Origin: Biomphalaria glabrata
Taxonomy: Eukaryota > Mollusca > Gastropoda > Planorbidae
Reading direction: 5' to 3'
DNA length: 64,000 bases
Assembly (NCBI RefSeq): GCF_947242115.1
Contig: NC_074728.1
Coordinates: forward strand, 23,464,042 to 23,528,041
A program made the position numbers and the translations under genes. This document shows positions 21,370-33,100 of the stretch, piece by piece. A model generated the notes under the pieces. It saw only the letters and a list, made by a program, of their open reading frames with translations. It was not told the origin of the DNA and searched no databases. The first letter of the stretch is position 1. Each line of letters starts with the position of its first letter.

Positions 21370-22740
21370 TTTTTCGTTCTGTGATACTCTTTTTCTTTCT
21401 CTCTCTTTCTTTCTCTTTCTTTCGTTCTGTTTCTCTGTTTCTATCGTTCTGTTTCTCTGTTTCTTTCTCTTTATTTCGGTCTGTTTCTCTGTTTCTTTCT
21501 CTTTCTTTCGTTCTGTTTCTCTGTTTCTTTCGTTCTGTTTCTCTGTTTCTTTCTCTTTCTTTCGTTCTGTTTCTCTGTTTCTTTCTCTTTCTTTCGTTCT
21601 GTTTCTCTGTTTCTTTCTCTTCATTTAGTTCTGTTTCTCTGTTTTTTTCTCTTTATTTAGTTCTGTTTCTCTGTTTCTTTCTCTTTATTTAGTTCTGTTT
21701 CTCTGTTTCTTTCTCTTTCTTTCGTTCTGTTTCTCTGTTTCTTTCTCTTTATTTCGTTCTGTTTCTCTGTTACTTTCTCTTTCTTTAGTTCTGTTTCTCT
21801 GTTTCTTTCTCTTTATTTCGTTCTGTTTCTCTGTTTCTTTCTCTTTATTTCGTTCTGTTTCTCTGTTTCTTTCTCTTTCTTTTGTTCTGTTTCTCTGTTT
21901 CTTTCTCTTTCTTTCGTTCTGTTTCTCTGTTTCTTTCTCTTTCTTTCGTTCTGTTTCTCTGTTTCTTTCTCTTTATTTCGTTCTGTTTCTCTGTTTCTTT
22001 CTCTTTATTTCGTTCTGTTTCTCTGTTTCTTTCTCTTCATTTCGTTCTGTTTCTCTGTTTCTTTCTCTTCATTTAGTTCTGTTTCTCTGTTTTTTTCTCT
22101 TTATTTAGTTCTGTTTCTCTGTTTCTTTCTCTTTATTTAGTTCTGTTTCTCTGTTTCTTTCTCTTTATTTAGTTCTGTTTCTCTGTTTTTTTCTCTTTAT
22201 TTAGTTCTGTTTCTCTGTTTTTTTCTCTTTATTTAGTTCTGTTTCTCTGTTTCTTTCTCTTTATTTAGTTCTGTTTCTCTGTTTCTTTCTCTTTATTTAG
22301 TTCTGTTTCTCTGTTTCTTTCTCTTTATTTAGTTCTGTTTCTCTGTTTCTTTCTCTTTATTTAGTTCTGTTTCTCTGTTTCTTTCTCTTTATTTAGTTCT
22401 GTTTCTCTGTTTCTTTCTCTTTATTTAGTTCTGTTTCTCTTTTTTTTTTTCTTTATTTAGTTCTGTTTCTCTGTTTTTTTCTCTTTATTTAGTTCTGTTT
22501 CTCTGTTTTTTTCTCTTTATTTAGTTCTTTTTCTCTGTTTTTTTCTCTTTATTTAGTTCTGTTTCTCTGTTTCTTTCTCTTTATTTAGTTCTGTTTCTCT
22601 GTTTTTTTCTCTTTATTTAGTTCTGTTTCTCTGTTTCTTTCTCTTTATTTAGTTCTGTTTCTCTGTTTCTTTCTCTTTCTTTCGTTCTGTTTCCCTTTTT
22701 CTTTTTCTTTCTTTCGTTCTGTTTCTTTTTCTTTCTTTCT
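21370..22740. repeat. 32-bp pyrimidine-rich minisatellite, about 42 copies
   Basis: Unit 'gttctgtttctctgtttctt' + 'tctctttatttag'. Most units end in tttag or tttcg, so each looks like a polypyrimidine tract with a terminal AG. Lies between genes A and B. Frames on both strands are repeat artefacts. Confidence 0.95.
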
Positions 22741-23380
22741 GACTTTCGTTCCCATACACTATTTCTCTCACTCTTTTTTTTTGTTCATTTTTCATTGTCA
22801 TACACACTTTCTCTCTCTCTCTCTTGTTTTATTTCTCCTTTTCGTTTTTAACACTTGTTCTTTCTTTCTCTTATTCGTTTTGGCGGTTATGTAGACCAAC
22901 AAAGTTATTTTAAAATATCATTTGTAAATCTACATGTAGTCATACAATCTTTCTCTCTCTCTTTCCTTCTCTGTTTCTTTTTAATTTGTATACACAATTT
23001 CTCTCTTTCTCTCTCTCTTCCTTTCGTTATATGTAGAGGTTAGTGCGAGCGGTACAAAATAAAAGAAAATCTATATAGTCAATGATCTTGTTCTTTTAAA
23101 GGTATCAGAAAGTGTACATATTACATGTTACAAATTAGTACGCTTTGCAACGCAAAACGGAGGAGGGCTTACACATATTTCATTTATTTCCTTAAAAAAC
23201 AAAACAGGATTTAAGACCACAACCTGGGCAATGAGCTCAATGCTTGGTGATTACCAATTGCATTATTATAACTTTTCATTTAGATTCATCTTGAGAGATT
23301 GTTATTATTTGTATTGTCTGCCTTTGTAGCTCTTGTGCTTTCTAGCAAAACAAATAAAATTGTGAGATTGTTAAAATTGA
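22741..23380. other. Intergenic, pyrimidine-rich then AT-rich
   Basis: Scattered (tctc)n runs to about 23030, then AT-rich unique sequence. No gene evidence. Confidence 0.5.
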
Positions 23381-23384
23381 TTCT

Positions 23385-23595
23385 ATCACTGTTTTGGGTT
23401 CCCCCGTTGCGGGGAAGAAGAGGAAAGCGTGCCCCATATTATGTTTAACTGACCCAAGACTTGCTGAGCTCGGAGAAACCAAAATTTCTCGACATGCATG
23501 CACTACGCAATACAGCATGGTTTCTGTCCAGAGAGGATTTGAGCCTCTTAAGCTCTCACTCAAATGGAGTTTGATGATGATGATGATGATCACTT
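23385..23595 (+). mobile_element. RTE-type LINE 3' end with (GAT)n tail
   Basis: Ends 'gaggatttgagcctcttaag' ... 'aatggagtttgatgatgatg'. The reverse complement of this ending borders the (ATC)n array at 27.7 kb, so the two belong to one LINE family. Confidence 0.65.
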
Positions 23596-23851
23596 ATCTG
23601 AACCATTTGGGAAAATAGAGGGGAGGGGAGAGGAGGAGATATCTGGGTCAATTTGACTGTAATCGTATTAAAAAAGTATATAAAAAAAAGGAACAACCTG
23701 ATATCAAACTCATGATTCAAGCCTCCCCAAGCCGACATTCTAACCACTCAGCTAATGAGGTGCGTATAAATAGAAGAAATAGAAGATTGTATAGTAATCT
23801 AGGGAAAGGCTTCAGAAGTCAACCCTGAGGAAAAATGAGGAGATGACGACC

Positions 23852-24001
23852 CTAAGGCAGTTTGCAGCACCCAATGCTACAACCTCGCAGAACATGCGAC
23901 GCCGCTGACCCCAAACTGTATTGGCACTGCCGTCCCTTTGGATACATCATCTGCGTGGAGAGGGGGGAACTGATGTGTGGGCGACTGAAGGAGGCCATGG
24001 G
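23852..24001 (+). other. Possible orphan exon, weakly chitin-binding-like
   Basis: The frame reads CDAADPKLYWHCRPFGYIIC then VERGELMCGRL, ending near a possible donor catgg|gtattg. The spacing of DP-x-x-Y-x-x-C-x7-C is reminiscent of a peritrophin (type 2 chitin-binding) core. The upstream acceptor is poor and no partner exon was found. It could be chance or a relic. Confidence 0.25.
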
Positions 24002-24699
24002 TATTGTTTGTTTCAAACTTACTTTAAAGCAGCGACCTATAAAGGGAACTAATTCAACTTAAAATACCACATCAGTCAAGTACATTTTTTCCCTTGTTCA
24101 AGATACCAAACAAAATAATTAATTACCAATAGCCAATTTACTAATTGCTAAATGTTTTAATGTATTCTTGTGTTGTCAGGTAAAAGAAATAATCGTGCCA
24201 TATTTCAGCTTCATCCGAGACTGAGTGTCGGAGAAATAGGGTTAACAAATTTTTGGCCAGAAAGACAGACAGACATAGATTAATAAGTGGGTATAAGCTT
24301 TGTAATATAAAAATCGACTCCAAATCTGGCGAAATATATATCCATCCTAATCTATGCTTCAAAAATCTGGAAGGTATGTGACGTCACGAAAAAACTCTGA
24401 AACTTTTTAAAACTTTAATGTCTCTGTAGATAAATACGGATGCTAAAGAAAGAAAACTTTAGAATGCCTAACGAACTGAGAATCTATTTAAAAAAAAAAT
24501 ATTTAGAAATAAATAATATTAGGTCCTGGGAGAAACTTGCTGCTTCACTGTAAACGATGGCCGAGGCAGGATTTGAACTGGGGACGGTTTAGACGACAGT
24601 TAGGAGCGCATGCAAAGCGATAAAAAATGTTCAGAAACACATATACTTCGTGACGCTATTATGTCCATATTTATTATCAGCATACTGTACAGTCTGATT

Positions 24700-24960
24700 T
24701 AGTGTAGGCTGGGTGTTTCCTCATCCCACACTACTCTTCCTTAGTAGACACTGCGCCCACCCTTATGAAACCGTAAACCATATCCTCTTTGAATGCCCCT
24801 CCCTAATCCTCCTTAGGCAGACCCTACTACCACTCCAGCCCAACATAACCAACACCCTGTACAGCAGTGCTGAACAACTGAAGAAAACAGCACACTGTTT
24901 TTCCTTGGCACAGTCTGCAAAAGAGCTCACAGCTCAGCAGCAATAAAAATGGCTAGAAGA
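24700..24960 (+). mobile_element. LINE C-terminus, family L5
   Basis: The frame reads HPYETVNHILFECPSLILLR, later SAEQLKKTAHCFSLAQSAKE and LTAQQQ, the usual C-terminal zinc-knuckle end of a jockey-like reverse transcriptase. Related 3' ends are at 33449 and 61950. Confidence 0.75.
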
Positions 24961-24989
24961 AGTACAGTCTGATTATTTTGTGAGGTTCC

Positions 24990-25225
24990 ATTCTTTAGAT
25001 CATTGATGCAACGGTAGGCATTCCATATGCTAGGACAAAATGTGTACAAATGCTTCTTCTTCTCTAGTGTTATTAGAGCATGGAATTAGTTGCCTGAGCC
25101 AGCCTGGAAAACCAATGACTTGGCAGAATTCAAGTCACTGGTTAACATGCATGACTAGATGCATGACGCGTAGGACGTGATTATCTTCTGTTTTGAAGTA
25201 ACGTCCGTAATTTATAAGATAGATA
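24990..25225 (+). mobile_element. LINE family G 3' end
   Basis: Reverse-transcriptase C-terminus relic then 'gacgcgtaggacgtgattat', 'gaagtaacgtccgta' and a gataa-type tail. Confidence 0.7.
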
Positions 25226-25564
25226 ATAAGAGAAAACATAATTTTCACACTAGCGTTTTGTACACGTCATTAGATTTTTAATTTGAAACTTTAATGCAGT
25301 TGAAAGGAAACGGGGCACAATTTAATTTATTTTTTCAGAATTGTTTCGTTGTTTCTTGGATTGTTGTTTTTGTTTTGTTTTCTAATACTAATCAACTACA
25401 CGATTGTTTTCAAGAAATTAATATCGAGGTACAATCAATTCGTAATTATTCTAGAGCTAAATCCAGATCTATTACATTTATAAACCATTTTCTGCTTTGG
25501 ATCTAGATCTAGATTCTTCATCCACCGACTAGTGTAGAATGTAGATTAAGATCTACATCAAGAT

Positions 25565-25700
25565 CAGGGCCGGCCCTAAGTGGCTTAAGCTTAGACTTAG
25601 GGATTAGGCATAGGCAAGTAGCGGTCTAGGGCCAGTAATTGTCGTAGTACTATTTTGATATCCTAAGAATAAAAATAAAATTAAAATAACTAGTGAAAAC
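25565..25700. repeat. MITE fragment with cagggccggccct end
   Basis: Starts like the element at 40504-40734 (cagggccggc...). Only one end is clear. Confidence 0.4.
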
Positions 25701-25858
25701 ATTGCGAAACTAGGACATGGTACTAGTCCAGTCGCTTGAGTAGACAATCATAGTTGTAACATAATATTTTTCCGCAACCAACGCAGATAGAATGCTCATT
25801 TCACTGTGTTCTTTTTTCGTCACTTAAACTTATTTGCGGCAGTAACTATTTTAATGTT

Positions 25859-25859
<1 letters not shown>

Positions 25860-25945
<86 letters not shown>
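25860..25945. repeat. (TA)n microsatellite
   Basis: About 43 dinucleotide units. Confidence 0.95.
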
Positions 25946-25948
<3 letters not shown>

Positions 25949-26200
25949 TTAGTGATATAGAAGAAAGCATCTGGTAGCATACGGCTCCAGTACGAGACAG
26001 CTGGAGGTCACTTACAATGGCCGCTAGATACACATCTGAGACCAAAAGAAAATCTGCTTCCGAGGACAGTCACAAACGGCGAAAATATAATCTTAATCGA
26101 CCACTAGCGGACAATGGTCATTCTTGCCCTGGTTGTGGTTAAATATGTCGGTCACAGCTGGGGCTGTTTAGCCAAGGGAAATACTGCATTTTCTTTATTA
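25946..26200 (+). mobile_element. RTE-type LINE C-terminus
   Basis: The frame reads AARYTSETKRKSASEDSHKR, then NGHSCPGCG and CRSQLGLFS, the terminal Cys/His knuckle of these LINEs, with a stop between its halves. Confidence 0.65.
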
Positions 26201-26289
26201 CTCATATATATATATTCGCTACAAGGTTTGAGTCACTAAACATGTTAAGGTGGGAGATCACTGCTAGTAAAAAAAGGCTTATCAGAAGG

Positions 26290-27020
26290 GTGTGAATGAT
26301 GTAAATGATATGAATGATGTAAATCATGTGAATGATGTGAATGATGTAAATGATATGAATGATGTAAATCATGTGAATGATGTAAATGATTTGAATGATG
26401 TAAATCATGTGAATGATGTGAATGATGTGAATGATGTAAATGATATGAATGATGTAAATCATGTGAATGATGTAAATGATGTAAATGATGTAAATGATGT
26501 AAATAATATGAATGATGTCAATGATGTAAATGATATGAATGATGTCAATGATGTAAATGGTATCAATGATGTAAATGATGTGAATGATGTTAATGATGTA
26601 AATGATATGAATGATGTCAATGATGTAAATGATATGAATGATGTAAATGATGTAATTGATATGATTGATGCGAATGAGGCAAATGGTATGAATGATGTAA
26701 ATGATGTAAATGGTATGAATGATGTAAATGGTATGAATGATGTAAATGATGTAAATGAAATGAATGGTGTAAATGATGTAAATGGTATGAATGATGTAAA
26801 TGATGTAAATGATGTAAATGGTATGAATGATGTAAATGATGTAAATGATGTAAATGGTATGAATGATGTAAATGATGTTAATTGTGTAAATGGTATGAAT
26901 GATGTAAATGATGTAAATGATGTAAATGATGTAAATGATGTAAATGATATGAATGATGTAAATGGTATGAATAATGTAAATGATGTAAATGAAATGAATG
27001 ATGTAAATGATGTAACTAAA
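26290..27020. repeat. 9-bp satellite (GATGTAAAT)n, about 80 copies
   Basis: Tandem 9-mers with variants (gatatgaat, gatgtgaat, ggtatgaat). Both strands stay open for about 275 codons because the period is three codons. It ends about 40 bp before the first coding exon of gene B, so it occupies the proximal promoter or 5' UTR region. Confidence 0.95.
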
Positions 27021-27063
27021 ATGAAACATCTTTGCAGTGAGTTATCTTCGTCTCTTTGGAAGC

Positions 27064-27121
27064 ATGCTCTTGGTTTTCATTTTGGTGGAACTGTTTCAGA
27101 ACGTGGAACTGACACTTCAGC
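27064..27121 (+). CDS. Gene B exon 1: signal peptide
   Basis: The first ATG after an in-frame TGA at 27022 encodes MLLVFILVELFQNVELTLQ. Donor cagc|gtgagt, phase 1 out. An acceptor-like tctttgcag ends at 27037, so a 5' UTR exon upstream is possible. Read from 27038, the exon would also be phase 1 at both ends. Confidence 0.7.
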
Positions 27122-30100
27122 GTGAGTAGCTATCATATTCATCATCATCATTATCATCATCATTATCATCATCATTATATCATTATCATCATTATATCAT
27201 TATCATCATTATTATCATTATTATCATTATCATCATTATAATCATTATCATCATTATTACCAATATCGTCATTTATATAATTTATCATCATTATCATTAT
27301 TATGATCATTATCATCATCATCACAATCATCATCATCATCAAATTTATTTTCATCATAAGCAATATCATCCTCATCACCGTCATCGTCATTATCACTATC
27401 AACATCAGTAAACTTTATCATTAAACTTTAACTTTAATGACCACTATTATAATTATCATCGTCATCATCACCATCATCATAATCATCCTCATTATCATTA
27501 TTATCATCATCATTAACTTTAACAACGTTAACAACAACAACATACTACTAATAATTATTATAATCGTCATCCTTAGAAACGACAACACCATCATAAACAA
27601 CAGCATCATCTAATCATAATCATAATATTCGTCATTATCATCATTACTACTACCACCCTCACGATCATCATCATCAGAATCATCATCATTATCATCATCA
27701 TCAACCTCCATTTGACGGAGAGTTTAAGAGGCTCTTCCCCCAGTCCTTGCAAAAGCCCTTGACGCAACTCTTGTAGTTATTTTATAAATACCCGGTTGTT
27801 TCCCTTTGTTTTAATGTTTACATCAACCTCCATTTGACGGAGCGCCTGAGAGGCTCTCCCCCCAGTCCTTGCAAAAGCCCTTGACGCAACTCTTGTAGTT
27901 ATTTTATAAATACCCGGTTGTTTCCCTTTGATTTAATGTTTACATCAACCTCCATTTGACGGAGCGCATGAGAGGCTCTTCCCCCAGCCCTGCAAAAGCC
28001 CTTGACGCAACTCTTGTAGTCATCTTATAAATACCCGGTTGTTTCCCTTTGTTTTAACGTTTACATCAACCTCCACTTGACGGAGAGCCTGAGGGGCTCT
28101 TCCCACCAGTCTTGCAAAAGCCCTTGACGCAACTCTTGTAGTTATTATATAAATACCCGGTTGTTTCCCTTTGTTTTAACGTTTACTAACGGAACATTAT
28201 TTTATGTGCACCTTATTCTGTGAGGGTACAACCAGTGACTCTTGTTTCACGTCTGCAGCGCTCAGTACGGCGTTTGGGAATAAGTTCTTGCTGACCTTGC
28301 CCAGAATGATCTCATCATCCAGCACTGCAACGTTCTTTTTGTATTCACCTGTGAACAGCTCTGTAACAGTAAGCATCGCTTGTATCTCATTTTGTGACCT
28401 AAGATCAGGGGCAAAATGGATGCTATGGAGTGTATATGTGTGTGTTTCTATGGTGACGGTGGGAATGGGTTAGCTATGCAGTGTGAATGATGCAAGGTAA
28501 GTGGCATTGTCGTCAGCGGTCTTAGGTTGGACAGACGCCAGAGTGAAAAGACGTGTTTTTGAAGTGAGTTAGATTAAGTTCAAAATGCCTAACCCTATAC
28601 CATTACTATATTAATTAGTTCATATTATTACTAAGGTCTACTAGATTTTTGTTTCATCTCAAGCTAATACCCTCATATTGTGTTACAAGTTATATTTAGA
28701 ATTATTTACAAAGAAAATGTTCAAGTTTTTTCAAGTTTTTATAACTTTAAATATAATACGCCTGAGGCGGTTTAGTTGTCTACCATCAGTTGGCACTATG
28801 GGTCAACGACCGTCAAAAACATTGGTCCTCAAAATCGCCATATCGCCCGAACTATAAATGGCGTCTACTGCTGATAAAACGTTTTTGTCCTGATACCCTT
28901 CCACTTCGCAAAGCTTCCTTGTTGGTTATTTTATCTTGCCACCTATATTCTAAAAATCCGCCTTAAGCATCGGAGGTTGAAGATATTCAGCCCATAAAGT
29001 CAATCCGCCCCTGTTTAAGGTCGATTACGTAAAGATATGTGTCTGGTCTCATATGCGTAAATACATAATCTAGAATTGTTTGCGTATCAATAAATACTTA
29101 TGTGTATGAGTAGATATCTGATCAAAGATTGATCTTGGATGGATGCCGTGTTAATCTAGCATAGAATAATAAATAATAAATATTGGATACAAGATCGATC
29201 AGGTATAACTCAAAACTTGATGTGGCATGTCACGTCAATCATGTATTTCCTGATCGAAGCTTGATCACGTATATATACTAAGTTGAAGATCAATTACGTC
29301 TCAATCAGTATCTCATGTAAGGTCGATTTCGTATCAATTAGTATATGGTCTTTAAATTGATAATGTATCCATAAATACCTAGACTACGATCAACATACCA
29401 CCACCTTCACCTATCTCTTAGTCTGTTCGACCGTTGGGGCACCACATAAGATTTGTCAGCCGTCCTTCTCCATTCCTATTTGTCGTTTGCCTTGGATTGA
29501 ACCTTTTCTTCATTTTTTATGTTGTCTTCCGATCGCTTTCTCTGTCTGCCTCTTCTTCTTTTTCCTGGTACTGTTTCCTGAAGGAAGGTCTTTGCAAGCC
29601 CAGAAGACATTGCACTATGGCCATAGAGTTTTAATTATTTTTTTAATTTTTATTTTTTTTACAATAGGTCATCGTGGGGTCCAATCGTTGTAATAACCCT
29701 TTATCTAATTTCTTCGTTAGTGATGCTGTCCTTAAATGTGTCTAAAATCAATTATGTTCACATTGTGTTTCATCATATGACAGGTTTATTATAAGTGCTA
29801 ATACTTCCTAACAAAATGCATGCTTTCCTATTGTAGCATTAAAAGGGGGCCATTTAATATAATCCAGCGGTTCTCAACCTTTTAAGCTCGGCGACCCCTA
29901 TTACAATCCTCCACTCTGCCACGCCCCCCCCCACACATACAACAATAGAAGAATAGACAAATAATAATCCATATTTGCGATGGTCTTAGGCGACCCCTGG
30001 CAAATCGTCAATCGACCCCCAAGCGGGTCGCGGCCCACAGGTTGAGAACCCCTGTTATAATCCCTCAAAAAATTGTGGATGCTCTGGTATAATTTTTTCT

Positions 30101-33100
30101 TGTTCAACTGTGTCCAGGTCTATTTCTCAGTATTGTCCCACAATACGTCCTCCAACCTAACAGCCGTCATAAAAGCATCTCGTGTGACAATAGTTCGACC
30201 CCACAGCATATACAAGTAAGTTAGACCCCCATAGGACATACAAGTAAGTTCGACCCCATAGGACATACAAGTGAGTTTGACCCCATAGGACATACAAGTA
30301 AGTTCCACCCCATAGGACATACAAGTAAGTTTGACCCCATAGGACATACAAGTAAGTTTGACCCCATAGGACATACAAGTAAGTTTGACCCCATAGGACA
30401 TAAAAGTAAGTTTGACCCTACAGGACATGCAAGTAAGTTCTACCCCACAGGACATACACGTGAGTTCGACCCCATAGGACATACAAGTAAGTTTGACCCC
30501 ACAGGACATACACGTAAGTTCGACCCCATAGGACATACAGGTAAAAATCGACCCCATAGGACATACAAGTAAGTTTGACCCCATAGGACATACAAGTAAG
30601 TTTGACCCCACAGGACATACACGTAAGTTCGACCCCATAGGACATACAGGTAAAAATCGACCCCATAGGACATACAAGTAAGTTTGACCCCATAGGACAT
30701 ACAAGTAAGTTTGACCCCACAGGACATACAAGTAAGTTTGACCTCATAGGACATTAAAGTAAGTTCAACCGCATAGGACATAAAAGTAAGTTCGACCCCA
30801 CAGGACATACAAGTAAGTTTGACCCCATAGGACATACAAGTGAGTTAGACCACATAGGACATACAAGTAAGTTCGACCCCATAGGAAATACAAGTAATTT
30901 TGACCCCACAGGACAAACAAGTAAGTTTGACCCCATAGGACATACAAGTAAGTTTGACCCCACAGGACAAACAAGTAAGTTTGACCCCATAGGACATAAA
31001 AGTGAGTTCAACCCCATAGGACATACAAGTAAGTTCGACCCCACAGGACATACAAGTAAGTTTGACCACATAGGACATACAAGTAAGTTTGACCCTAAAT
31101 GACATACAAGTAAGTTTGACCCCATAGGACATAGAATTAAGTTCGACCCCATAGGACATACAAGTAATTTTGACCCCACAGGACATACAAGTAAGTTTGA
31201 CCCCATAGGACAAACAAGTAAGTTTGACCCCATAGGACCTACAAGTAAGTACACCACACAGGACATACAAGTAAGTTTGACCACATAGGACATACAAGTA
31301 AGTTCGACCCCATAGGACATACAAGTAATTTTGACCCCACAGGACATACAAGTAAGTTTGACCCCATAGGACAAACAAGTAAGTTTGACCCCATAGGACC
31401 TACAAGTAAGTACACCACACAGGACATACAAGTAAGTTTGACCACATAGGACATACAAGTAAGTTCGACCCCATAGGACTTATAAGTAAGTTCGACCCCA
31501 TAGGACATACAAGTAAGTGTGGCCCAATGAAATCTACAAGTAAGTTCGACCCCATGAGATCTACAAGTCAGGCCGATATCTGTTGTCTGTCGCGGTATAC
31601 AGTTACAAACTGTAGGGAACACGGTAGCTAATTGTTGGGTGTTGTCTTTATATGGCCACCTTCAGACGCGAAGGATAATCTCATAGAAATAAGAAGAATG
31701 CCTGGGCTTTAGAAATTACTGGAATGATGTCGCCCACAGTTTCTCCTCCCTCCAAACAGCTGATGCACTTTCATTGCAAGTGGTGATAGCGGTTGTGATC
31801 AGTAGTGTCGGAGGCTCTGTCAGGGTGAATTGTTGAAGCGAATTTTGCTCAGGTATGCACTATCTATGAACCAGGGGTCCTGTGTTCGAATCTCGGTGAA
31901 GGCTGGTATTTTGATTTTCAAGATTTTTTAGGGCGTTTCAGAGTCCACCCAGCTCTAGTGGGTATCTGACTTTAGTTGGGGAAAGTAAGGGCGGTTGGTC
32001 GTTGTGCTGGCCACATGACACCCTGCTCGTTAGCCGTTGGCCTTAGAAACAGATTATCTTAACATCATCTGTCTTATAGATCGCAAGGTCTGAAAAGGGA
32101 AACTATATTTTTTTCCCTTTTTGACTCTCGAAGCCTTTCCCTTGTTTGGGTAAGCTTGCTAGGCAGCAGAGGTTTGAATTTAGAGTTGATGTGTGTTGCA
32201 AGCCTACAATTTAGGAAACACTGCTACTGATGAGTTGTACTTGTGTAGAGTTTTTTATTCTAGTATTATAAGGAGCATTGATATGGCAATTCCTGGAATG
32301 TTCTGCCTCTGACATCTTGCTAACACTATTTTTACCAGTAACTCCGGGTTACCGAAGAAGTATCATCATAGAGAGGACATCACGTGACCACTAAAAAAGT
32401 TTGAAGAGAAATGAAATCAGGAAGTGGGTCACATTCTAAAAGCTATCAGTTTCTACACAGAAGAGTATTCGAATGGGAGATAACTCGTTTCCTGAGGAAG
32501 AACAACTTTGAATTTCAGTTACAAAAACTATGTATTGAGCAGACGAGATAATTTCATAAGTTTCTAGCTTCACGTTTGGTTAATTTCTGTGAATTCATTA
32601 TTAACCTTAAATAATATTGTGTATTATGTACAATAGACATAAGCATATTGTTTGACAACGCTTATATCAACACACTATGTCTGTCATTGTGTCTTCTGAT
32701 GTCAGATCGTCTGCAAGTTATTTCTCCCACACCTTTATTCTAATCAAGTTGAAACATTCCACAATTATTTGTTGTACTTAATAAAACGAATGAAAAAATA
32801 CAAATAAATGAATTAAATATTGGTAATTAATTATTTTAGTTTCGAGAAGGGAAATAAATTTTATTTATATCTTTATGTGGAGTTATTCCCCAAATAACGT
32901 TTTGCACAAATTATTCATTGTCGTGAACAATTAATAAAGCAAAAAAAAAAAACCACAACAACAACATAAATAATTACTTTTGTTTAATATAGAAAAAGGT
33001 ACATAAATGGTATAGTATTGAGAGAAAATACAATAATTGAGCGGTTTGTTCCCTTATATAAACGTATATTTTAAAACGTTTTTTTTTTTTTTAATATTCT

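Noticed and set aside
21334-22076. Ser/Phe-rich and Lys/Glu-rich frames on both strands
   Set aside because: Frames of the pyrimidine-rich 32-bp array, with no start context or family signal.
26292-27125. 277-codon plus frame (NDVNDMND repeats) and 275-codon minus frame
   Set aside because: Product of the 9-bp satellite. Gene B's signal-peptide ATG at 27064 is in another frame.
30120-31622. Several long minus-strand frames with SYGVKLTCM-type repeats
   Set aside because: They follow the 27-bp splice-site minisatellite; the plus strand has the phase-consistent exon.
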